Assembly: GCA_029207755.1 (NCBI GenBank)
Contig: JARCOQ010000025.1
Location: 5,914,739-5,978,738 of the forward strand
DNA length: 64,000 nucleotides
Reading direction: 5' to 3'
From: Chamaea fasciata
Lineage: Eukaryota; Chordata; Aves; Passeriformes; Sylviidae
Part shown: piece by piece, positions 56,348 to 64,000 of the stretch
Layout: every line of letters begins with the position of its first letter
Numbering within the stretch: position 1 is the stretch's first letter
The notes under the pieces: model-generated
Databases searched by the model: none
Seen by the model: only the letters and a program-made list of their open reading frames with translations
What the model was told of the DNA's origin: nothing
Made by a program: the position numbers and the translations under genes

Positions 56348-57929
56348 TGCAGAATAGTATCTATATAAAAATATTTTAAGAGTATTATCCCATTCTGCGT
56401 TGCTCTGAAATTTTGCCTCTTTTTGCACCCTGCTTGGCACCTGAGTAATTTAACTGGAACAGAACTGGGGAAGGGGCTTGAAATAGCAGCTACAGTAATT
56501 CTTCCTGCCATCCAGCATCTTCACTTTTCAGGGGCAAAGCAGCATCATGTGTAACCAGGGAGAGCAGGAGACAGGGCTGCCAGATTTTCCTGCTGTAAGA
56601 AAGTCACAGTGAGATCAGATTTCTCGATACTTCTTCAGAAGGAGGGAGGGGACTAATCATCCACTGACAGCAGGAGGGGGGGAAAGGAGTTTGGAGAGGT
56701 CTAATTCTGCCTGGTAATATCTCTGCATTCCCCTTTCAAGGTAAGGAAATGAAGTCCAGATACACAAGAAGGCAGTGACAGGCACCCTGCTGCTCCAGGA
56801 GGCTGGGGCAGGACCTTGATCTTTTCAGCCTCCATCTATTGCACTCATCACACACCTCTCCATGTGCCTGGAGACTCCGCTGTACAGCAAGGTAATTCAG
56901 ACACTTTAGATGCATATTTATAGACCCTGCACGCAGTGTGATCCTTTTACACCAGTCTCAGTTTCTGGAGTTTCAAAACAGTGTAAGTGAAACTGGGCGA
57001 ACTGGCCGGTGGTGCACTGGAGTGTCCCAATCCCAGCTCCAGGGCTGACAAAGCCTAGCTTAGTCACCAAGGCGGAGCTACACAGCTCTAAATTGCAGAG
57101 TTTGGCTTCCCCTCCCATCCCATCCCAAATAAACCATTCTCACATCCCTCCATGGTCACGTTTCTGCTGAGGAGGGGCAGGAAAGCTCCAAAATCAACAT
57201 TTTAGTACAGAACTCACAGCCCAAATCCAAAATACACCCTGAGCCATTCCATACTAATCATTTAGTGACCCAGTGTAGATCTCACAGACTAACTAACATA
57301 GCTTGGCGGCCAGTAACTCATTTTAGAGAGAAGGGGAGGCTTGATTAGCCAGGACACAGAGAACAGCAAGAGATGCAATATGGCAAACCATGCCAGGTTT
57401 CAGCACTATTCCAACAAATGCCTGATTTAGGGCTTTCTTCCTGCTGGTTTGCACAGTTTACTTTCAAGTAGTCCCCAGTGGAAGTATGAAACATGACTCT
57501 CCTTCACTGTGCTGCTATTCCTCACAGCCTCAGCTATGTCATGTTTAAGGTCATTGTTTAGATCCAACTGTTCCTGTCTGTTCAGGAGATTCCTCAGTCA
57601 GAACCAGGCCAGTCCATGCTTTAGCTGTGGTGCTGTGTACTTTACTAAGGAATACTTACACAGCTTTCAGAAAGACATGCACAAAAATCATTTTCCAGGA
57701 GCATTTCTACAACCACTGCACACAATCCCCCGAGGCTGTGCAAATGTTAACTTCATGCTCTGGCCTATTTCTGGGCAAAATGACCTTAAAGTTTCCTCTC
57801 ACCTCGGACTATAGAAGCACAACTACACTATAGTATTATGCCTTTCCCATATTTACATGAAAGAGTGTATTCCTATAGTTAGAGCTGTGGTCTTGGCTTG
57901 GATCACTCTTCATACACCTTCACTCAAAA

Positions 57930-58140
57930 AGTGGTCAGGTTCTTCCCCCAAAGGGTGCTGGGGCACTGCCCAGGCTCCCCACGGAATGGGCACAGCCCCA
58001 AGGTTGCCAGAGCTCCAGGGGTGTTTGGACAATGCTCTCAGGGATGCACAGGGTGGGACTGTTGGGGCGTCCTGGGCAGGGCCAGGAGTTGGACTGGATG
58101 GTCCTTGTGGGTCCCTTCCAGCTCAGCAGATTCTGCTGCT
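57930..58140 (+). mobile_element. CR1 LINE fragment
   Basis: GGTTCTTCCCCCAAAGGGTGC, AATGGGCACAGCCCCAAGG and GGACTGGATGGTCCTTGTGG; truncated before the terminal octamers. Confidence 0.88.
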
Positions 58141-59277
58141 TCCTTTTCCATGCAGATGTCTGTATTCTCCATTTCTTTAGTGATGACACCTGTGTTTGTA
58201 CTCCATTTTTAAAATTAGTTAGACAGGAGAACTTATATCTACAAAAATGATGTACCAGAAATAGGATGAAACCCTGAGCTAAATATTTGAGAAGAAAATA
58301 CATACACCCTTTTTATCTGTGTTGAAAATCTTCACCTATGAAGATGATGCTGGTAAAAAAAAAATGTCAGCAGCACTGCAACATTCCAACCCGCAGCAGA
58401 CAAAAATGGAAAACAAATCTGTGAGTTAAAGCCAGAGCTGCAGTGATGCTCAGGGGTGGTGCAAGCCCACGGCATATTCCCTGAGTGCAGAGGAGGAGAA
58501 GCCCTCTTGGGAGACCAGAATTCTAATACAACTTGAAGAACAAGAGTAGTTGGTATTTTTGGAACAAATCATCCCAAAACTATCTCTTGAAAGTCCCAGC
58601 TGTCATTTTTCACACCAGGTTTACCGTGTACCTCACTGAGCTCCTTCCCATCCAGCTGAGTTCCTTCATCTGCAGCCAAACCTCCTCTATCTCCCAGTGC
58701 AGGCACGTCCCAGGGAGCACAATGGTGTCTCCAGCTACACTGGCTCAGCTGGGGCAGAAAACACAACTGGGCCCACACAGCACCACGACATTCTCGGCAC
58801 TGTGACCTTCCCTCAGGGCCTCCCTGCCTACACCTGCTAAATAATCACAGCCAGGGACCCCCCCTGTCCCAGCACACAACCCTGTGATCACTGAGCATGG
58901 GGGAGGTCTCTGGCACCATCTTATCCCTGGCCAACCAAGGCTCCTCCAGGTACCACTGGGCACTCCTGGGGACCATTCCCAACAGGCACCTTGGACACTG
59001 ATGTGGAGCCTGGGAGGATTCAGTCACACAGATGAGCCTTCCTTCCCAACTGGCCTCAGGGCTAGCAACAGTTTAAGATGGCACTGGGGTACTGAGCCTT
59101 TGAGGATGGGGTCTCAACAGCGGCACAGCCCTTGCTGTGACCCCCTCCTGTTCTGGGTCAAGTGATGGAAGAACATGGTGCTGCACAGCTACCTGTGAAT
59201 TACAACCCAACTGGATGAGCAGAAAAGGGAGAGGCAGGCAACAGGCTTCCTGTTTTCCTCTGAACCTGTCACAAAAC

Positions 59278-59636
59278 CGCCGAGGCTGGAAAAGAACTTT
59301 AAGATTGAGTCCAACCATTCCCGCAGCACTGCCACGTTCACAATGAAACCATGTCCCCAGGTGCCACATCCACAGGTATTTTTAACATTTCCAAGAATGC
59401 TGATTCCACCACTGCCCTGGGCAGCTGTGCCAAGGCCTGACCACCCATTCAGGGAAGAAATTTTTCCTAATAACCAACCTGAACCTCCCCAGGCACAACT
59501 TGATGCCGTTTCCTCTACTCCTGTCCCTGGGAGCAGAGCCTGATGACCCCTGGCTGTCCCCTCCTGTCAGGGAGTTGTGAAGAGCCAGAAGGTCCCCCCT
59601 GAGCCTCCTTTTCTCCAGGCTGAGCCCCCCAGCCTA
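59278..59636 (-). mobile_element. CR1 LINE fragment
   Basis: GAGGCTGGAAAAGAACTTT, CCACTGCCCTGGGCAGCTGTG, AAATTTTTCCTAATAACCAA and CTTTTCTCCAGGCTGAGCCC; reversed CR1. Confidence 0.9.
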
Positions 59637-60074
59637 TCACTGAGCCCATTTTGCTCACTTTTCTTTAAGACACAGAGAACCTCCATAATCGCATCATGCC
59701 ACTCCAGGCACTTGTGATACCTGATGGCACCTCCTTCTACCGAGTTCAGCTGTTTGCTGTTCAAGTAAACAAATCTTCCCAATCCTCCCCTTCTGGGTTT
59801 CCCACTGCAGGAGCACAATGTGCTGTTTGTCTGTCAAGTCATGCACTGGTCCAGGGAATCGAAAAAATCTGTCATTTTATGCAGTACCTAAATAAACTGT
59901 AAAACTGCATCTATTCTCATGACACATTCTCTGGAGAAATGGAACAAAATAAGCTGGCAGGTGTTTCCAAGAGTTAGGCTACAAAGTCATATGTCCAAAG
60001 TTATTTGCTCAGAAAATAATGTTTCTCTGTGTAAAGTAGTTCTGTAAAATATCCAGAAAAAGAAAAGAGAACTA

Positions 60075-60235
60075 TAAAATGGTTTGGGTGGGAAAGGACC
60101 TTAAAACTCATTTTGTTACAGCCCCTGCCATGGCCAGGGTCACCTTCCACCAGATTGCTCCAGCCTGGCCTTGAACACTTCCTCACTGAATGATGAGGCA
60201 GTCACAGCTTCTCTGGGCAACCTGTACCAGAAACT
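60075..60235 (-). mobile_element. CR1 LINE 3' tail fragment
   Basis: AATGGTTTGGGTGGGAAAGG, CAGCCTGGCCTTGAACACTT and TCTCTGGGCAACCTGTACCA; reversed CR1. Confidence 0.88.
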
Positions 60236-61019
60236 CAGTTTAAACACAAAAAACCCATTTACCATTGAACTACCCTCATGGGTTCTAGAGAACAGATTCA
60301 GAATTAGATTTCCCACTGCTTTTATGTCACTGGACTGGCCCACAAAACTGAAATCCATAGCGCCGCAATTCTGCACCTCACACCTTTGCAACAGTGGGCA
60401 AAGTTTAATAATCCTGTGATCAGCATCACCCCAGGATACTGGTGGTTACTCCAGCCCAAAATAACAGCTATTCTTTGTGTGCTCTTCATGCACCCCTGCT
60501 TCGGTCCCAGAAGGGGATCTTCCTTGCCTTACTTGTCTCCCACTACATCCAGATCAGACCAAGAGCTGTTATCTGCAACGAACAAGCCTGAGGGTGGCTC
60601 CAACAGGCACGAACAGTTCTGGTTTAACACACACTGATCCACAGCCAGAGCAAGGGTTACACCCAAGGGGCCACTGCATCAGGGACCAGTCACTGATTTC
60701 TCCACATGGGATCTTGTGGTAAACTGTCCCCAGCCTATCCTACCCTAACCCACCACACCACACCGGGAAAGGAATTCACCTGGAAAGAAAAGGCTCAGCC
60801 TTGTTAAGCCTCCTGCTCTCACCTCTTTATTCACTGCACCCATTGCTTTCTGTGCAAAGAAAATCTGCTTGTTCTGGAGAGAAACTCCTCATTTTGGTGC
60901 ATAATGAGTGAATCTGGAATTGGCAGCACAGTCACTTATCCTAGGGGATGTGACCAAAAGTCAATATTTAAAAGTGATCATAGAACCCAGAGAATTACAG
61001 TGTCATTAAGTCTGGAAAA

Positions 61020-61745
61020 GATTATGAGTCTTCTCACTTATTCTGTGTTCTGGGTGGTGTTTGTGGTTTTTTCCTGACAAGGATTTTCTCCTTTGGCTAC
61101 AGAGATGATTACGGAGCAGGAGAAGGACGGGACTCCAGCTCAGGAGTTGATGGCCCTGGTTGGTTGGTTGTTCTTTGTGTTTAATTGGTCTTTTTCAAAC
61201 TAAAAAATGTAGTGACTCAGCTCCACTCTTACCCACTGCATTGCTTATTAACAGTCAGGTTCTCATGACACTAGGTAACCTGAGCAGGTGATTTTGATTG
61301 AGTATGTCTTTGTACAGTGAGAGAACTAAAAACTTGTTCCAAAAGATAGATTTTTCTTCCTGGGGTATAGTCATGGGCAGCTGAGGAGCTGCTGGATTAC
61401 AGAAATTAATGTGCTATACAGCAAGTACAGCAAAGGAACTGTGTGTATAGAACAGCCAAGGAACTGTCTGTATATAGCTGTTTAAAAACATATGTATGAA
61501 TTCCTTTAGCAGTAACAATGCCAACGCCTATTACCTTCAAAAGAAATTACTGAAACATTACTTGTACTCTAGTCTACAATTTGTACTTCGGGGCATTTGA
61601 TTTAGCTTATTTAATGGAACTTTGTATCTCGAGATTTAATAATTCAAATTATTAATATTATTATTACTACTACTACTGCTATACAGCAACTGTACATGAT
61701 ATATAAACCCTACTGTAAATAAATGACTTTTAAATCAACCTCAAG
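61020..61745. other. AT-rich block resembling a 3'UTR
   Basis: Low-CpG, AT-rich sequence with TGTATATAGCTG, TAAATGACTTTTAAA and an AATAAA near 61719 on the plus strand (CTGTAAATAAATGAC). It looks like the end of a transcript or a conserved intronic element, but no upstream exon is visible. No repeat family recognised. Confidence 0.25.
61646..61680. repeat. (ATT)n/(ACT)n trinucleotide repeat
   Basis: Short compound triplet run, AATATTATTATTACTACTAC and onward. Confidence 0.85.
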
Positions 61746-61951
61746 CTTTACCAGGGTCAACTACAGCTTGCAGGGTTTATTTCACACTGCAGAAGGCAGC
61801 CAGGGTTATGCTGGGCTACAGGACTGAAGCAAAGCAACATGGTCAGGCAGTAGCTGTTCTGTAAATGGGATGTGCAGGCTCTGCTGGAGTTTTCTATAAA
61901 AGGAATCTGAATCGGCGGAGGGAAAACGTCGATTTGCACAGCACAGGCCAG

Positions 61952-62184
61952 GATTCCCTGGGTCAGAAGGGACCCACAGGGATCACTGAGTCCAACTCTT
62001 GGTCCTGCACAGACGCCCCAATAGTCCCACCCTGCGCATCCCTGAGAGCACTGTCCAAAGGCTCCTGGAGCTCTGGCAGCCTCGGGGCCGTGCCCATTCC
62101 CTGGGGAGCCTGGGCAGTGCCCAGCACCCTCTGGGGGAAGAACCTTTGTCCCTGAGATCCAGTCTAACCCTCCCCTGACACAGG
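61952..62184 (-). mobile_element. CR1 LINE fragment
   Basis: CAGAAGGGACCCACAGGGATC, TCCCTGGGGAGCCTGGGCAG and TAACCCTCCCCTGACACAGG; reversed copy of the same subfamily as 33585. Confidence 0.88.
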
Positions 62185-62552
62185 CTGATGGTGAGAGGTT
62201 ACAGAAAGGGGTGGCAACAGTGGCAATAACCAGAAACAACAAACCAGCACCACAAAAGGCTCATGTTGAAGGGGACAGATGTGGAAGCTTTGCAAAATAT
62301 AAATGTGTCTAAGATCACAGACAGGATTCCATTCAGGCTGTAAATGCAACCATGGGCACAAGCCCTGAGGCAACCCCAGCGCTGCCTGTTGTCACGTCAT
62401 AATCCTGGCCAGGTCCGTACACCAGAGATTGGTCTGGTGGCTATGGAGAGGTTACTTCATGTCCATCCAAAACCTGGCTTTGCCTTTTCACAGTGGGAGG
62501 TTCTTTCCTGAACTCAGTACCATGCTTTGTTCAAAAAGAGCTTCACAATAAA

Positions 62553-63012
62553 ATCACAGAATCACAGGATCAAAGACTGTTGAAAAAACCGTTGAGCCCA
62601 ACTGTTTCCCCACCACTGCCATGTTCACCACTAAGCCATGTCTCAAGTGCCACATCTACTCCCAGGGATGTGAACACTCCCAGGGACGGTGACTCCACCA
62701 CTGCCCTGGGCAGCTGTGCCAGTGCCTGACCACCCATTCAGGGAAGAAATTTTTCCTAATAACTAACCTGAACCTCCCCTGTCTCAACCTGGGGCTGTTT
62801 CCTCTACTCCTGTCCCTGTTCCTTGGGAGCAGAGCCTGATGACCCCTGGCTCCCCACTCCTGTCAGGGAGTTGTGCAGAGACAGAAGGTCCCCCCTGAAC
62901 CTCTTTTTCTCCAGTCTGAGCCTCTTCAGCACCCTCAGCTTCTCCTCATCAGAACTGTGCTCCAGACTCTTCTCCAGCTCTGTTGCCCTTCTCCGAACAG
63001 GCTTCAGCAAAT
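62553..63012 (-). mobile_element. CR1 LINE fragment
   Basis: ATCACAGAATCACAGGATCA, AGGGAAGAAATTTTTCCTAA, CAGCACCCTCAGCTTCTCC and CTCCAGCTCTGTTGCCC; reversed, about 460 bases. Close in subfamily to 59278. Confidence 0.9.
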
Positions 63013-63724
63013 CCAGAGATGCTTTGCTCCATTCACTCACAAGTCCAGTTTGAGCACTGCTCATGCAGTGCTGATGAAATCAGTAGATTTCATCTAGTTC
63101 TAAGTATTAAGGATAAAGTAGCGTTGGAACATAGTATTTTCCAGGGGAAGCTGTCTGGCAGTTGCACTCAGCAAGTGTTTTCTGACAGGTTCCCTCTTCC
63201 CACCCAGGTTTCTTACAAGGAGAAACACAACAGCAATTTGCACAGCTATGAACAGGCCACGTCAGGGAAGCTGAGAAAGCAAACAGCAGTACAAGAACCA
63301 GATGGAAACAACTATTTCAAGCTAAGGGACTTTCCAAAATATGACGCAGAGAAATAAAAATCTCAGGGCCCTCGCAATAGTCATGATCCATTCTGCTCTT
63401 TATCTACATTCATCAGATTCTCTACCCACCACATGCACTCCACGGCTGTAAAACCTGTCAGCTCAGCTGTGGAACTGAATGGCTGACACGCAATATTCCA
63501 GTGCCACTGGCCAGGCAAATCTGTAACTTCCACACACTGTCATTGAACTGTGATTCAAACCTATTTCTGACCATCCCTCACCAGCAGCAGGTTGTGGTGC
63601 AGAAGGTTATGCCCATTCCCAAGGATGGAATCTAACATCAATGAAAAGTCTACTTATATGGTAAAACACCCACTCAAACCCACCCACAACAGCAGCCAGC
63701 ACTGTGTTCCTGGTAGGTACCTAC

Positions 63725-64000
63725 CACAGAATCACACATGGTTTGAAGGGACCTTAAAGCTCACCCAGTTCTACCCCCTGCCATGGGTAGGGACACCTTC
63801 CACTATCCCAGGTTGCTCCAAGCCCTGTCCAACCTATCCTTGGACACTTCCAGGCATGGAGCAGCCACAGCTACTCTGGACAGACTGTGTCAGGCCCTCA
63901 TCACCCTCACAGGAGAAAATTTCTTCCAAATGCCTGATCTAAACCTCTCATCTAACAGTGGGAAGCTGTTTCACCTTGTCCTGTCACTACAAGCTCTAGT
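63725..64000 (-). mobile_element. CR1 LINE fragment, runs off window
   Basis: CCACAGAATCACACATGGTTT, GGAAGGGACCTT-like block, CATCACCCTCACAGGAGAAA and TTGTCCTGTCACTACAAGC; reversed CR1 continuing past the last base. Confidence 0.9.

Larger units (their letters stand above)
54767..64000 (-). other. PPP1R12B: PPP1R12B upstream intron (window edge)
   Basis: No MYPT ankyrin, PP1-binding or central exon is visible, so the next upstream exon probably lies beyond the window. Contents: possible internal promoter near 54.8-55.4 kb, six CR1 loci between 56.0 and 64.0 kb, and an AT-rich 3'UTR-like block at 61.0-61.74 kb. Confidence 0.5.

Noticed and set aside
58569..58778. Exon-like minus-strand segment ending DEGTQLDGKELSE before a GT
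   Set aside because: No acceptor with a pyrimidine tract, no match to MYPT2 sequence I know, and no phase support.
1..64000. CRISPR array, phage, bacterial operon, or intact endogenous retrovirus
   Set aside because: No regularly spaced identical repeats, no LTR pairs, no gag/pol/env-like frames; all signals are those of vertebrate nuclear DNA with CR1 LINE remnants.

Overview
The window is vertebrate nuclear DNA, almost certainly from a bird. Coding sequence is split by GT-AG introns, and both genes have close vertebrate relatives I recognise. The dispersed repeats are nearly all 5'-truncated CR1 LINE tails ending in ATTCTATG-like octamers, as is usual in birds. High GC, short introns and dense minisatellites in the first 23 kb suggest a gene-dense, possibly microchromosomal, location (inference).

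Layout: (1) 1-720 is a CpG island with GC boxes and a non-coding exon ending in a consensus donor at 506/507. It is the best candidate promoter for the gene downstream. (2) 507-14118 is GC-rich, CR1-free intron with scattered AT-rich islands carrying TAATTA motifs, a second CpG-rich patch near 10.4-10.8 kb and a CA-repeat region. (3) 14136-19457 (+) holds the complete SYT2 (synaptotagmin-2) coding region in eight exons, 418 codons as joined here. Its 3'UTR probably ends near 23.1 kb. (4) 23.1-24.25 kb is the gap between two convergent gene ends and holds one CR1 fragment. (5) 24.25-64 kb (-) is the 3' half of PPP1R12B (MYPT2, myosin phosphatase targeting subunit 2). I can place six shared coding exons between 54766 and 37013, including a 17-nt microexon, followed by two alternative terminal exons at 31326-31192 and 27404-27318. 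This exon set also encodes the small myosin phosphatase subunit (M20/M21 type), whose likely start is an internal Met codon at 54688. The N-terminal ankyrin-repeat exons are not in the window. About twenty CR1 copies lie in this half, against one inside SYT2.

The two genes act separately: SYT2 is the presynaptic calcium sensor for fast neurotransmitter release, and PPP1R12B scaffolds PP1 on myosin in muscle. Their tail-to-tail order matches the human 1q32 arrangement as I remember it. I see no CRISPR array, bacterial operon, intact retrovirus or tRNA. I did not find an undescribed system of the kind hoped for. The more unusual items are a phase-symmetric orphan open segment in the last PPP1R12B intron (28227-28385), tandem splice acceptors in both genes, head-to-head CR1 pairs, and a SYT2 transmembrane exon that reads open far into its intron.
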